A DNA stretch of 64,000 bases from an uncultured Lachnospiraceae bacterium (GCA_945868435.1 CAMBLG010000012.1:1-64000), one strand, 5' to 3'. Counted from the first letter of the stretch, positions 1 to 7,970 are shown. Made by a program: numbers and translations. Notes: a model not told the origin generated them from the sequence alone.

Positions 1-78
1 GGCATCCTTGTTTCCATATTTTGTCGCATCCTTAAGATTGTACTGTTCTAATAGCGCATCCGCATCTATTAATCTCAT
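1..78 (-). CDS. Small phage protein, truncated by window edge
   Basis: The first 26 codons of a minus-strand gene that leaves the window on the left. It begins MRLIDADAL, an opening common among small proteins of clostridial phages and prophages. Its ATG shares the ATGA overlap with the stop of the 168-residue gene upstream, so the two are probably translationally coupled. Only the N-terminus is visible, and no function can be assigned. Confidence 0.6.
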   Translation of the reverse strand, partial: MRLIDADALLEQYNLKDATKYGNKDA

Positions 79-581
79 TCTTCCTCACTCCAATCAAATG
101 AAATTTCTTCACCCCAATCAACACCCAACTGTTCACACTTTTCTCTTGTGGATGTTCCTCCAGAATGATTTGTGTGTAAAAGGAATAATTCTTGCACAAT
201 CCGAATATACGTTTTTCTAATGCAAAATATCTCTTCATCGTCAAGTTCTTCAATAGAATCCTCGCCATGTTGCCACCTGTACCACTCTGCAAAATCATTA
301 ACCATTTCTTGCATAAGTCCAAGACAAGATTTGAGAATATGCTTTTCATCGTGGCTTTCCAGTTCTTTATCGGCTTTCTGCTTCTCCACAGCCGCCCGGC
401 ATTCCTCTGGTGTGCCGATTGCTTCATATTCCGCAAGTTTATCAGCATACTCTCCATATAAAAACCGAGTTGACTTTTCTCCCATCCACGCACTTGCTAT
501 TGCCCATCTTCTTTTACCATCCTGCCTGAGCGCTATTACATTCTGTCCATCTCTTTGTTCTGTCAGTTTTTCTTCTGTCAT
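75..581 (-). CDS. Phage-type hypothetical protein, 168 aa
   Basis: A soluble, acidic protein of 168 residues with many Glu, Lys and Trp residues and no signal peptide or membrane segment. I do not recognise the family. It is the middle member of a run of small minus-strand genes linked by 4-base ATGA overlaps (start at 579-581 inside the preceding stop, stop at 75-77 inside the next start). This dense coupling is typical of phage early or accessory operons. The N-terminus (EKLTEQRDGQNVIALRQDGK) looks like a genuine globular domain rather than antisense reading. Role unknown. Confidence 0.6.
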   Translation of the reverse strand: MTEEKLTEQRDGQNVIALRQDGKRRWAIASAWMGEKSTRFLYGEYADKLAEYEAIGTPEECRAAVEKQKADKELESHDEKHILKSCLGLMQEMVNDFAEWYRWQHGEDSIEELDDEEIFCIRKTYIRIVQELFLLHTNHSGGTSTREKCEQLGVDWGEEISFDWSEEE

Positions 582-655
582 TCTCCATCACCTGCCTTTA
601 AATTTTCTGCTATTTCATCAATGCCCTTAAATCTAATTTTGCTTTCGGAAGCCAT
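578..655 (-). CDS. 25-aa coupled phage micro-ORF
   Basis: A very short ORF beginning MASESKIRF and ending GDGE. A strong GGAGGAA ribosome site lies 4-10 bases before its ATG, inside the end of the preceding gene, and its stop overlaps the next ATG as ATGA. The arrangement suggests either a real micro-protein or a leader that delivers ribosomes to the 168-residue gene, whose own start has only a close-packed GGAGA. Nothing in the peptide identifies a function. Confidence 0.45.
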   Translation of the reverse strand: MASESKIRFKGIDEIAENLKAGDGE

Positions 656-656
656 G

Positions 657-917
657 CTATTCCTCCACTTCTTGCTGTAGCCACTCTACCCATTCTCCAC
701 ACTCTTCTTCACTCGGAAATTCGTGGTCTGCCCATTGATAATCTGATTTAACCTTGCAAAGAAACTCTGCCAGTTCCTCATCGCTGAATGAGCGGATGCG
801 GTCGGCATTGGTAATTGCAATTGGAATGAATTTGTCGTAACTAAAACAACTATTGCATACTGGACGTGCCCTTTGAATTTTGCACTTTCCGCATTTTGTT
901 TCTTTCCAATTCATCAT
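657..917 (-). CDS. Cys-rich small phage protein
   Basis: A protein of 86 residues from the preferred start (MMNWKETKCGKC). It has paired cysteines CGKC near the N-terminus and CNSC about 13 residues later, which suggests a small zinc ribbon. The acidic C-terminus ends EWLQQEVEE. A longer reading to 965 is open, but it overlaps the preceding gene. The chosen ATG follows that gene's stop by 5 bases and has a GGGAG site 8 bases away. The spacing from the next gene is equally tight. Family not recognised; a nucleic-acid-related role is only a guess from the zinc-ribbon pattern. Confidence 0.55.
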   Translation of the reverse strand: MMNWKETKCGKCKIQRARPVCNSCFSYDKFIPIAITNADRIRSFSDEELAEFLCKVKSDYQWADHEFPSEEECGEWVEWLQQEVEE

Positions 918-922
918 ACTTC

Positions 923-1438
923 TCACTCTCCCTTCGGCTGATATGGCTGTGGAAGTTTCTGCCATGCGATAACCTCAAACGGAATTTCTTTCCCATCTGC
1001 ATCATTCCATGTTTCCCCGTCATATCCAACAAAATGCGGGAGTATATTTTCAAAATCAGTTTGTGTTGATGGCTCGCAGTCCATAACAGTTACTAAACAT
1101 CCGAATGCTTCATCCAGCAACCGCTCACTGCACGAAATCCATAAGTTGTTTTTTGCATCATAACTTTCATAGTAATCAATGTCTCCATTGCATAAGCAGT
1201 TGCACTCTCCGCACCTATCAGTACACCAACATGATTGCCAACAATACTCTCCATCCATGTATATACTTTTACACTTCTCTGCTTCCTGCTTGACTATTTC
1301 GATTGAAAAATTATAAGCCTTATTTTCTATTGCGCTCACTTCACTATCAGATAGTGCAATGCAATTATTTCTCAATCTTTTTAATCTACTATTTTCTTCT
1401 TCCAACTTCTCAATAATCTTCTCAAATACTTCCTGCAT
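923..1438 (-). CDS. Phage hypothetical protein with N-terminal coiled coil
   Basis: 171 residues from the start MQEVFEKIIEKLEEENSRLK, chosen because GGAG lies 5 bases before that ATG. A longer reading to 1579 would run antisense through the neighbouring [2Fe-2S] gene. The first ~35 residues form a strong coiled coil. The centre has a cysteine cluster (CWQSCWCTDRCGECNCLC), likely metal binding. The C-terminus (EVIAWQKLPQPYQPKGE) resembles the end of phage proteins that describe themselves only as hypothetical. It belongs to the same coupled minus-strand train. Confidence 0.55.
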   Translation of the reverse strand: MQEVFEKIIEKLEEENSRLKRLRNNCIALSDSEVSAIENKAYNFSIEIVKQEAEKCKSIYMDGEYCWQSCWCTDRCGECNCLCNGDIDYYESYDAKNNLWISCSERLLDEAFGCLVTVMDCEPSTQTDFENILPHFVGYDGETWNDADGKEIPFEVIAWQKLPQPYQPKGE

Positions 1439-1453
1439 AATTTCTCCATTCCT

Positions 1454-1484
1454 GCACACCCTATTCTCGAAAGGATGGTGTACT
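1454..1484 (+). promoter_or_regulatory. Leader hairpin holding the ribosome site
   Basis: ACACC at 1456-1460 pairs with GGTGT at 1477-1481 just before the start codon, and the AAAGGA ribosome site (1470-1475) is in the loop. An almost identical arrangement precedes the small ORF at 11505, so this looks like a conserved translational control or mobile leader module. Confidence 0.45.
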
Positions 1485-1664
1485 ATGTCTGATGAAAAAG
1501 TAATATGTACCTGCATGGATGTCACAGCCGGAGCAATTAAAGAAGCTTTTAAAAATGGTGCTCGCACTGTGAAAGACATACAGGATGCAACAGGTGCCGG
1601 AACTATCTGCGGGGCATGTCTAGATGAGATAGAACATCTTTTAGATGATTTAAAAGCTAGATAG
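1485..1664 (+). CDS. BFD-like [2Fe-2S]-binding protein
   Basis: A 59-residue protein with the bacterioferritin-associated-ferredoxin (BFD-like) fold signature. It has C8-x-C10 near the N-terminus and C42-x-x-C45 near the C-terminus, separated by the helix VTAGAIKEAFKNGA and the region VKDIQDATGAGT. These four cysteines are the [2Fe-2S] ligands in the family. BFD-like domains pass electrons or assist iron release; here there is no fused partner enzyme. The start was chosen at MSDEKV because AAAGGA lies 9 bases upstream. The gene is transcribed against the surrounding phage genes and overlaps the end of the convergent gene by 8 bases. A second copy of its 3' end lies at 9261-9305. Confidence 0.8.
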   Translation: MSDEKVICTCMDVTAGAIKEAFKNGARTVKDIQDATGAGTICGACLDEIEHLLDDLKAR

Positions 1665-2157
1665 TACTGGCACCTTTGTGTGCCTTAGGCAAACCTGAGC
1701 TGTCCGGTCTGCTCTGCTGTTTCAATCTGTACGCTCTTGCCGGATATGTTATATTTTCATTGAAATACATTTCATTTACTAAACCACGTTGTTTTACGCC
1801 GTCATAATAAACAAGCCTGCGCTGTGTATTATTCTCTACCATTACAATTTTCTCGACCAGAACAACCTTGTACCAAGCATGACTTGCGGTGCTTTTATCC
1901 ATGACTATCAGCTTACCTACCATCTGCGTTATTTCATCGAATGTAAGTTGCTTGCCAACGTTTTCCTTTTCTATCCAATCGCCCGGCTCAAATCTTGGAA
2001 TCCACTTATCTCCCAAAATGCAATAATCATCTGGTGTACAAGGATAATCACAGCAGCCTTGCACTATATATCCACAGTTGTCGCACGGTAATTGTTCTTG
2101 TGCTTTTGGCGGCTCAATAATATCAAACAGGCTTATCTGCCCGGCTATATCTTTCAT
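1657..2157 (-). CDS. Phage hypothetical protein, ISLFD-type N-terminus
   Basis: 166 residues. It opens MKDIAGQISLFDII, an N-terminal pattern shared by several clostridial phage proteins. A cysteine-rich segment follows (CDNCGY, CCDYPC, YCILG at about residues 25-47), a likely zinc-binding module, then a beta-rich region. The start overlaps the upstream gene's stop as ATGA. The 3' end overlaps the convergent [2Fe-2S] gene. The C-terminal 25 residues are encoded by the shared terminator segment and differ from the rest in character, so the gene may have acquired its end by recombination. Function unknown. Confidence 0.6.
   Translation of the reverse strand: MKDIAGQISLFDIIEPPKAQEQLPCDNCGYIVQGCCDYPCTPDDYCILGDKWIPRFEPGDWIEKENVGKQLTFDEITQMVGKLIVMDKSTASHAWYKVVLVEKIVMVENNTQRRLVYYDGVKQRGLVNEMYFNENITYPARAYRLKQQSRPDSSGLPKAHKGASTI
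1689..1712. terminator. Imperfect hairpin between convergent genes
   Basis: GCAAACCTGA pairs with TCCGGTCTGC (8 of 10 positions) around a GCTG loop. It lies just beyond the [2Fe-2S] gene and inside the last codons of the convergent gene. It is the degenerate counterpart of a perfect hairpin at 9334-9357, and is probably a bidirectional terminator. Confidence 0.45.
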
Positions 2158-2426
2158 GGAAACACCTCCGGGAAATCAGTTATTTCCATCTGACCTTCCA
2201 AATTCTCCGCATTGCGCTCATCCTCTTCACATGCTGCAACCATTTCTGCATCCATATCAGATTCTTGTCCAACATCAATACAAAAGATTGGTTGTCCTTG
2301 GTCCGTGATGAAAAGCACATCCACGCACTCATATAGTTTTCTTTCCCTCGGATTCGACAAGATAAGGCTAATAGGTGCATCATCCGGGAAAGTATTAAGA
2401 TATTCTTTTAATTCACTATTTTTCAT
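2154..2426 (-). CDS. Phage hypothetical protein, 90 aa
   Basis: A small acidic protein (MKNSELKEYLNTFPDDAPISL...). It has the pattern of a short alpha-beta domain seen in many clostridial phage accessory proteins, in which a helix is followed by PDDAPISLI. It starts the minus-strand train and couples to the next gene through ATGA. No classical ribosome site is obvious before the ATG. I cannot assign a function. Confidence 0.55.
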   Translation of the reverse strand: MKNSELKEYLNTFPDDAPISLILSNPRERKLYECVDVLFITDQGQPIFCIDVGQESDMDAEMVAACEEDERNAENLEGQMEITDFPEVFP

Positions 2427-2486
2427 TTTTCAAAAGGAACCTGCAATTGCGTTACCCCTGCCGGAGGTTCGGCTCCTTTCTTAATG

Positions 2487-2515
2487 TTGTTGTTTTCTTT
2501 CTTCTGTGCTATGAT
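2487..2515 (+). promoter_or_regulatory. Sigma-A promoter of the DUF4145 gene
   Basis: TTGTTG at 2487-2492 and TATGAT at 2510-2515 are separated by 17 bases, about 35 bases before the start codon at 2549. A GAACCT/AGGTTC hairpin lies directly upstream (about 2435-2475). The cargo gene therefore has its own promoter, independent of the opposing phage genes. Confidence 0.6.
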
Positions 2516-2548
2516 TAGATTAATTCACAAAAGAAAGGATTGATTATT

Positions 2549-3229
2549 ATGTCTGGTTTTCAATGTCCATATTGCTCAATGGTTATGTCAATATCAGATG
2601 AAACATATTCAACACAAAATCCTAGTTTTTATAACCCAAGAGTATTTTCTTGGAATGGGGATGGTACACCTGCGGATGAATCAGTAATAGAAATTTCTTT
2701 TTATAAATGTCCAAATTGCGGACAATATACGATAATTGCAAATGGAATTGGGAAAATGGTACGAGATGTACATGTTCCAATCCGTCCATTTTCATCTGCA
2801 AAACAATTTCCAGATTACATACCAGAAGCAATTCGAAGCGATTATGAAGAGGCCTGTGCCATTGTTAATCTTAGTCCAAAAGCATCTGCAACGCTCTCTC
2901 GCCGTTGCTTGCAAGGAATGATTCACGATTTTTGGGACATTAAGCTCAAAAATCTTAATCAGGAGATAACCGCTCTCAAAGATAAGATTCCTTCTGACCT
3001 TTGGTCTTCCATTGACGCGCTCCGCCAACTCGGAATCATCGGTGCTCACATGGAAAAGGATACCGATGTTATCGTTGATATTGACCCTAACGAAGCAGAA
3101 TCATTGATTAAACTTATCGAACTTCTTATGAAAGAATGGTATATCAATCGTGAAGAACGGAATAAACTCTTTTCCGATATAATTTCAACCAACGAATCCA
3201 AACAAGCTAAGCGGAAGAAAACGGAGTAG
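2549..3229 (+). CDS. DUF4145-domain protein with N-terminal zinc ribbon
   Basis: 226 residues from ATG 2549 (AAAGGA 9 bases upstream; an upstream TTG is less likely). An N-terminal zinc ribbon is formed by CPYC and CPNC. It is followed by the helical DUF4145 core, with DYEEACAIVNLSPKASATLSR and the LRQLGIIGAH segment, where family members keep a conserved GNxxAH-like motif. DUF4145 domains occur alone or joined to restriction and other defence enzymes, but their biochemistry is not settled. The gene has its own promoter and terminator and faces against its neighbours, the layout expected of phage cargo (a moron). A defence or superinfection role is only an inference. Confidence 0.75.
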   Translation: MSGFQCPYCSMVMSISDETYSTQNPSFYNPRVFSWNGDGTPADESVIEISFYKCPNCGQYTIIANGIGKMVRDVHVPIRPFSSAKQFPDYIPEAIRSDYEEACAIVNLSPKASATLSRRCLQGMIHDFWDIKLKNLNQEITALKDKIPSDLWSSIDALRQLGIIGAHMEKDTDVIVDIDPNEAESLIKLIELLMKEWYINREERNKLFSDIISTNESKQAKRKKTE

Positions 3230-3244
3230 GAAACTACTCCTTTT
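3223..3244 (+). terminator. Terminator shared with the convergent stop
   Basis: GGAGTAG (3223-3229) pairs perfectly with CTACTCC (3234-3240) across a GAAA loop and is followed by TTTTCTCTTT. The left arm contains the TAG stop of the DUF4145 gene and the right arm contains the stop of the convergent small gene. Confidence 0.75.
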
Positions 3245-3404
3245 CTCTTTCACATGGGTCATACTCTGCCAGAAGTTTTCCGCACAAATCCCAGTACTGC
3301 TTCACTTCTCTACACTTATCCACCTCAGTTCCTTCACCTCTTAATGATCTTGTCTCAATAACCAGTATAGCTCTTGCTCCGTCTGTTCCTCTTGGCCTTG
3401 CCAT
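3234..3404 (-). CDS. 56-aa phage hypothetical protein
   Basis: Begins MARPRGTDGARAILVIETRS and ends with a charged tail. A strong GGAGGG site lies 6 bases before the ATG. The N-terminus is basic and the C-terminal half contains two cysteines. It follows the PAPS-reductase-like fragment by 2 bases on the same strand, so both were probably in one phage operon. Small proteins of this form occur near phage DNA-modification genes, but I do not recognise the family. Confidence 0.6.
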   Translation of the reverse strand: MARPRGTDGARAILVIETRSLRGEGTEVDKCREVKQYWDLCGKLLAEYDPCEREKE

Positions 3405-3406
3405 AT

Positions 3407-3802
3407 TTATCCCTCCAAATTTATAAAATCATCAATGCTCATCTGCCCTTTGCAGTTATCTCCAATCGTTGTCGGATCATATCCCACTCCGATGTATTCA
3501 AGTACCTTTGCCCATCCGTAATCATTCCCGTCTTTATCCTTGCAAAGGTGGAACATCAGATAGTCCCATTCCTTTGGATTGCTTTCGTACAGCAAATCAA
3601 ATCTATGCGGTCGTTTCTCCATATGTATACCAAATCCACACATGCTACAGCCGGTACGCTGCGCCTTTGTAGTGTAGAGTGTTCCGTCTGGTTTCTTATC
3701 AATCGTTCCATAGATCTCAGGGATGATTGATTCAGGCATTTCAAAATCCGCTGTTATTTTTTCCTCTTCCAAAAGCCGATAATAGTACTGTTCTTTGCAC
3801 TG
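3407..3802 (-). pseudogene. C-terminal remnant of a PAPS-reductase-like phage protein
   Basis: An open stretch of about 130 codons without an ATG or ribosome site at its beginning. It contains TGCSMCGFGIHMEKRPHRF, the cysteine-rich C-terminal motif of phage proteins in the phosphoadenosine phosphosulfate reductase family, followed by a tail ending MSIDDFINLEG. The family is normally much longer, with an N-terminal ATP-pyrophosphatase domain that is absent here. The open frame begins immediately behind the stop of the tail-fibre gene, so the front of the gene was replaced by a deletion or recombination. A TTG at 3772 could restart translation, but the product would lack the catalytic domain. 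Confidence 0.7.
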
Positions 3803-3805
3803 TTA

Positions 3806-4594
3806 TTATCTTCCATAGATATACCATTCAAATATACCACTCCAATTATAGTTTGTATAATATCCATTATTCGCTTTAATTCTGATGTATTTGGTGGAAA
3901 CTTGTGAAAATACAATTAAATTATTTGCGCCACTCGTATTGTCTATTATAAATTGTTTTATGTCTCTCCAATTACTTCCATCATCAGAAACCTGTAAAAT
4001 ACAATCTTTTGGTGGATATCCATTATTACCAAGAATCGGAATGTTTATCGCACAAATCATTTTATTACTGTTAAAATTCATTCCGTAATAATGCGGGTAA
4101 CTTGCATATTGAGTAGTACCACTAAATGTCGTTGAATCCTTATCAAACATCTTATATGGTAGATAATCGTTACTATTTGGTAATACATATGCCGTTCCAA
4201 CAGGTGAAGTATTTGATGTCATTGCAGGAATTAAATCATTTAATACCTTGTCCATATACTGTGAATTACAAATCTTTTCCACCCAAATGTCACTATTTAG
4301 CACGGTATCATCCACCCACGACGATGCACCAAGAGCAGTCATAAATGTTTCGCTTGCACATCCCTCTTCTGCAAATCCAGTGCTTCTAGCAAGATATTTC
4401 ATAGCGCTTTCGTCAGACATCAAATATCCAAGAACATCGCTATTTGCAATTACATCTGCAAGAGTTGTAATACCAGCCGCCTGCTGTAGTGACCTTCCAG
4501 TGCTATCGCATTTTAACCACGTCTGAACATCGTCAATAGGCGCGGCGGTTTCCCCATCCAATGTAAATGATATCGTGGCGGAATAAGCAGTCAT
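3806..4594 (-). CDS. Phage tail-fibre protein with discoidin-like C-terminus
   Basis: 262 residues from the ATG at 4594, chosen because it overlaps the upstream stop as ATGA. The N-terminal two-thirds are a repeat-poor fibre region (MTAYSATISFTLDG..., then several Ala/Ser/Asp-rich turns). The C-terminal ~110 residues (NDYLPYKMFDKDSTTFSG to the end) look like an F5/8-type (discoidin) carbohydrate-binding domain, with DGSNWRDIKQF and STKYIRIKANNGY as characteristic strands. Such domains on tail tips bind cell-surface glycans. It probably forms the receptor-binding tip together with the S74 protein upstream. Confidence 0.7.
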   Translation of the reverse strand: MTAYSATISFTLDGETAAPIDDVQTWLKCDSTGRSLQQAAGITTLADVIANSDVLGYLMSDESAMKYLARSTGFAEEGCASETFMTALGASSWVDDTVLNSDIWVEKICNSQYMDKVLNDLIPAMTSNTSPVGTAYVLPNSNDYLPYKMFDKDSTTFSGTTQYASYPHYYGMNFNSNKMICAINIPILGNNGYPPKDCILQVSDDGSNWRDIKQFIIDNTSGANNLIVFSQVSTKYIRIKANNGYYTNYNWSGIFEWYIYGR

Positions 4595-6885
4595 ATATGC
4601 CGCAACATCAACAGTATCATCTCCAGTATCAGTCCCATAAACTCTTGGTATGACAGTCCGTAACAATCTGAATTTCCATTATTGCGCACCAAAAATTCTT
4701 CGTATGCTTCTTCTGAATCGAAATCGCTCCTATCCGAATATTCATGGATGTATCCGAAGAATTCATTTTCTTCAATCCCTGCTGAGTCCATAGCGGTTTT
4801 TACTTTTTGGGCACTGAATCCGACATGAACCTTTCCGTTTTCATCGTTCTGGAACTTATATTCCATAGGGTCAAGAAGATAAAACATTGCTTCAAACCTC
4901 TGGTCATCCTTAAGTGAAACAAAGTCCTTTTTTAACCTTTCATCTGATGTAGTCTCCCATCCGTCCACTGTCCATCCAGTTCTGAACGGATAAGTCTTTG
5001 TTCCACAGGCAATAGAACTTGAACTTGGAATAAAGTTTCCATTGCTGCTTACATATACATATACTCCATTTTTTAGGTATGTAGCGTTTGTTGCATTTGT
5101 TGCGCTACTTGCACTTCCTGCACTTGCGGCATAGTCGGCATAATCCGCATCATAAGCATTTCTTGCCGCATGTGCCACTGCACTTTCTTGCACCCATAAT
5201 TGTGTAGCCGCCTCATTGTTTCCAATTAAAATTGCACCTGCTCTCGGCACTCGAATGATTCCATTGCTTATTATCAACTCTCCATAATCGCTTACCTGCC
5301 GAAACTCCTGACCATTTATTGTTCCACCACTCAGTAAATCGCAACTAATTGTCCCTGTTTTAATATTGTTTCCGTTAATTGTCGTAGTTCCATTTCCAGC
5401 AAGGTCAGAAAACGTGACGAATCCAACAATATTGATGTTTGCATTTCCGCTATCTGTATCAATCAGATTTCCATTCTCATCATAGAGCTGAATAGTGATT
5501 CCAACTGAGTTATCTCCTCCGGATGCTACCAGAGCAATGCTATGAGCTGTCTGTGATACTTTGGTAAGCATCTCATTGTCTGCATTTTGCCGATTGGAAA
5601 CCTCGGTCTGAATCTGTTCTGCGGTCTGTTCAAATCGTGATGATGTACTTGCATCCAAATCCGCAAGCTCAGACAAGGTATGGTCTGCGGTACGCTCTAA
5701 CTTATTGGTTCGGCGAGCCACGCTCTCAATCTGCCCCTTGATTCCATTCGGATTCTGGCTGTGTGTCTCAGTTCCGCTTGCCGTAATACTGTCACGCTTA
5801 CTCTGTATTCCGGTCAATGTCCTCTGCAACACATATGACTCTACAATCTCTCTCGTTGTGTTGAACCGGATTGGGTCGCCAAGCTCAATACACGGATTTC
5901 CAACAATCTCAGATGATTTGATTGGAATGTACGCCGCTTTCTTGATGACCGATAGCGTATTCTCCGCAATTGCTTCCAACTCTGCGCCGGTCTTGTCCGA
6001 TACAAGGAAATTGCCGGAAATCACATAATTATTGCCACTTGTGCCGACAATTACACCTGCGCTATCATCAGACGGGCGGATTTCAAGCTGAGTGATTGCC
6101 TTTGACCGGAAATCCTCATAGTCAAACGTAATGTAATGACCGGTCAGTGACACTGAATTCGGGTCACGTGGGAACAAATCTTCTCTCGGATACAAGTCGT
6201 TGGACGGATAAAGCGGTTGAATAATTGGCTCCAACTCGACATACTCAAACTCGCCATCATGATTGATGTTTCCGAATACGCCGTTAATCTCGCAGATTGC
6301 TTCTATAACAGTTTTTCCGCTGATACTGGATTCTTCTGTGATTGTGCTTTCAGAATCCGTCTGTGTGGCTGTCAGCGTCTTATTGACAGTCATTCCATCA
6401 TTGACAAGCGTGGTTTCTTTCTGCTTGATTCCAAAATAAGCAAAGAAGCTGTCGCGAAACTGCCGCAGGGTCATTGGAAATGGCAATCCTGCATACCATG
6501 ACTTCATATCCGCGTTGATAATGTCGTACATCGCGTCATAGGCGGTAATCTCACGCTTTGTCCGGTCAGATGTTGGAACATCACTCTGAACCTTGTATTT
6601 TCCATATGGAAATGGTTCATCCGTATTTCCGTCAATTGTCTCTGTGATGTTAATTTCATTGCCTTTGATGCTACTAGGAAGATTTCTCGCAGTGAATTTC
6701 ACACAGTTCGCTTCACAACATCCGAACTTCAATTCAGATTCCGAACACAATGCTTCGTCCAGTTCAAACGCTTCCATCTCGATCATAGAATTGTCAATCA
6801 CAATTCCAGTGCCAACAACATCAATTTTCATCTGCTTGTCGTGCTGTGAATCGAAATAGAAATCTCCATACTTGTAATCACGCAT
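4591..6885 (-). CDS. Phage tail protein with S74 intramolecular chaperone
   Basis: 764 residues from the ATG at 6885 (GGAGG 8 bases upstream). The first ~370 residues resemble the tail-associated structural protein (prophage endopeptidase/tail-hub type). A coiled-coil stretch follows (NKLERTADHTLSELADLDASTSSRFEQTAEQ), then a shaft ending in an Ala/Ser-rich segment. The C-terminal ~110 residues carry the peptidase S74 autocleavage/chaperone signature, with SDERLKKDFVSL and VGFSAQKVKTAMDSAG. In this family the domain trimerises the fibre and then cuts itself off. The serine expected before DERLKKD is present. The gene overlaps the upstream tail gene by 8 bases. Confidence 0.85.
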   Translation of the reverse strand: MRDYKYGDFYFDSQHDKQMKIDVVGTGIVIDNSMIEMEAFELDEALCSESELKFGCCEANCVKFTARNLPSSIKGNEINITETIDGNTDEPFPYGKYKVQSDVPTSDRTKREITAYDAMYDIINADMKSWYAGLPFPMTLRQFRDSFFAYFGIKQKETTLVNDGMTVNKTLTATQTDSESTITEESSISGKTVIEAICEINGVFGNINHDGEFEYVELEPIIQPLYPSNDLYPREDLFPRDPNSVSLTGHYITFDYEDFRSKAITQLEIRPSDDSAGVIVGTSGNNYVISGNFLVSDKTGAELEAIAENTLSVIKKAAYIPIKSSEIVGNPCIELGDPIRFNTTREIVESYVLQRTLTGIQSKRDSITASGTETHSQNPNGIKGQIESVARRTNKLERTADHTLSELADLDASTSSRFEQTAEQIQTEVSNRQNADNEMLTKVSQTAHSIALVASGGDNSVGITIQLYDENGNLIDTDSGNANINIVGFVTFSDLAGNGTTTINGNNIKTGTISCDLLSGGTINGQEFRQVSDYGELIISNGIIRVPRAGAILIGNNEAATQLWVQESAVAHAARNAYDADYADYAASAGSASSATNATNATYLKNGVYVYVSSNGNFIPSSSSIACGTKTYPFRTGWTVDGWETTSDERLKKDFVSLKDDQRFEAMFYLLDPMEYKFQNDENGKVHVGFSAQKVKTAMDSAGIEENEFFGYIHEYSDRSDFDSEEAYEEFLVRNNGNSDCYGLSYQEFMGLILEMILLMLRHI

Positions 6886-7300
6886 GATATACACCTCCAA
6901 CAAACGCAAGGCGAGTAGAATCGTACCAGATTGTATTTCCGCTTACTCTATACATCTGCGGTGTAAAATCAGCCATGTAACCGTATTGCGTGACATACTT
7001 CCCAAGCTCTGGAATATAAGCTGTGATATAGCACTCTTTCCCAACTTCCTTGACAAACTGATTTCTGATATTTGCAATCAAATCTTCATCAAACTCCTTG
7101 TTAGTGAGAAGCGGTTTCGTTTCAAACTCGACCTTCAAAGCCTTAAGCTCTACTGTTTTCTCGCGGTGCGTATATCCATTGGAATCTATCCAAGGGTCAA
7201 TGTCCTGCATATTCGCATACGCTTGGTAGCTGTCAGCCTTTATGTACTTGTGAGGTATCTCGTAATCTCCGATTTTCAATAAATATCCGCTATATCCCAT
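6878..7300 (-). CDS. Distal-tail-like phage protein (DUF6711 type)
   Basis: 140 residues beginning MGYSGYLLKIGDYEIPHKYI, a well-known opening of siphophage tail proteins placed between the tape measure and the tail-tip protein. I match it from memory to DUF6711. It likely forms the distal tail ring. The start is preceded by a weak GGCGGT site. Its 3' end overlaps the tail-hub gene, as in intact phages. Upstream, where the tape measure should stand, there are unrelated genes and only a tape-measure scrap at 8958-9260. Confidence 0.8.
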   Translation of the reverse strand: MGYSGYLLKIGDYEIPHKYIKADSYQAYANMQDIDPWIDSNGYTHREKTVELKALKVEFETKPLLTNKEFDEDLIANIRNQFVKEVGKECYITAYIPELGKYVTQYGYMADFTPQMYRVSGNTIWYDSTRLAFVGGVYHA

Positions 7301-7333
7301 GATTGCACCGCCTTGTATTGGAATTTATGGTAC

Positions 7334-7365
7334 AAAAAAGACACCTGCCGGAATGGTAGATGTCT
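7334..7365 (-). terminator. Hairpin with T tract before the tail genes
   Basis: An 11-position stem (AGACATCTACC against GGCAGGTGTCT, one mismatch) followed on the minus strand by TTTTTTG. It would end transcription of the membrane-protein gene at 7433-7780 before it reaches the tail genes. Confidence 0.6.
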
Positions 7366-7432
7366 AACATTGTTTTTTATTTATTTCATAAAGAAAGGCA
7401 CCCTAGTGGATGCCATAAATTTAATGCTCTTT

Positions 7433-7780
7433 TTACCTATAAAAGCTCGTCTTATCCGATAAACTTACAGATGTTAACGTTATGAATACTGTCATTATCA
7501 CGACAATAAAAAAGTGTGCCGCATACTGGAACATACAGACGAAATTAAATATTATACCCATCGCATAGAATACGATTGACGCTATAGTAAATCCTTTTCT
7601 ATGTGTTCCAATAAGTTGTAAGATTCCACACCACACCAAAAACCATGAAGTTGCCATCATCCTACTGTTGTTCTCTATTCCGCCATCACTCGAGATAATC
7701 ATAAGAAAAAACATTATTCCGATAGCCAAATCTGTAATTCCAAATGCTTTGCGTACTTTTATCCATCTGTTTGGTTTCAT
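7433..7780 (-). CDS. Small membrane protein, four predicted helices
   Basis: 115 residues with four hydrophobic segments (about residues 14-30, 44-58, 64-84 and 88-106) and a basic N-terminus. A GGAGG site stands 10 bases before the ATG. It does not resemble a holin in size or charge pattern, and I do not recognise the family. It has its own downstream terminator and stands alone inside the prophage remnant, so it is either cargo or a host gene stranded by rearrangement. Confidence 0.6.
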   Translation of the reverse strand: MKPNRWIKVRKAFGITDLAIGIMFFLMIISSDGGIENNSRMMATSWFLVWCGILQLIGTHRKGFTIASIVFYAMGIIFNFVCMFQYAAHFFIVVIMTVFITLTSVSLSDKTSFYR

Positions 7781-7906
7781 ATAGTATTAACCTCCACATT
7801 TGTAATATAATTCAAATATACCACCAATGTAGAGGTATTTCAACATCCGTCAAATTTGGCTTTAAAAAATTTTAACGAACTTTGCTTAGTTTTACCGTAT
7901 GAAAAT

Positions 7907-7926
7907 GGCACTCTCTAAGGAGTGCC
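7907..7926 (-). terminator. Terminator of the BIG2 protein gene
   Basis: A perfect 7-bp stem GGCACTC/GAGTGCC with a 6-base loop, followed on the minus strand by ATTTTC, 45 bases beyond the stop of the secreted BIG2 gene. Confidence 0.6.
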
Positions 7927-7970
7927 TAAATCTAGTATATTCTTTATATGTTGGAAATCAAACATATTTA

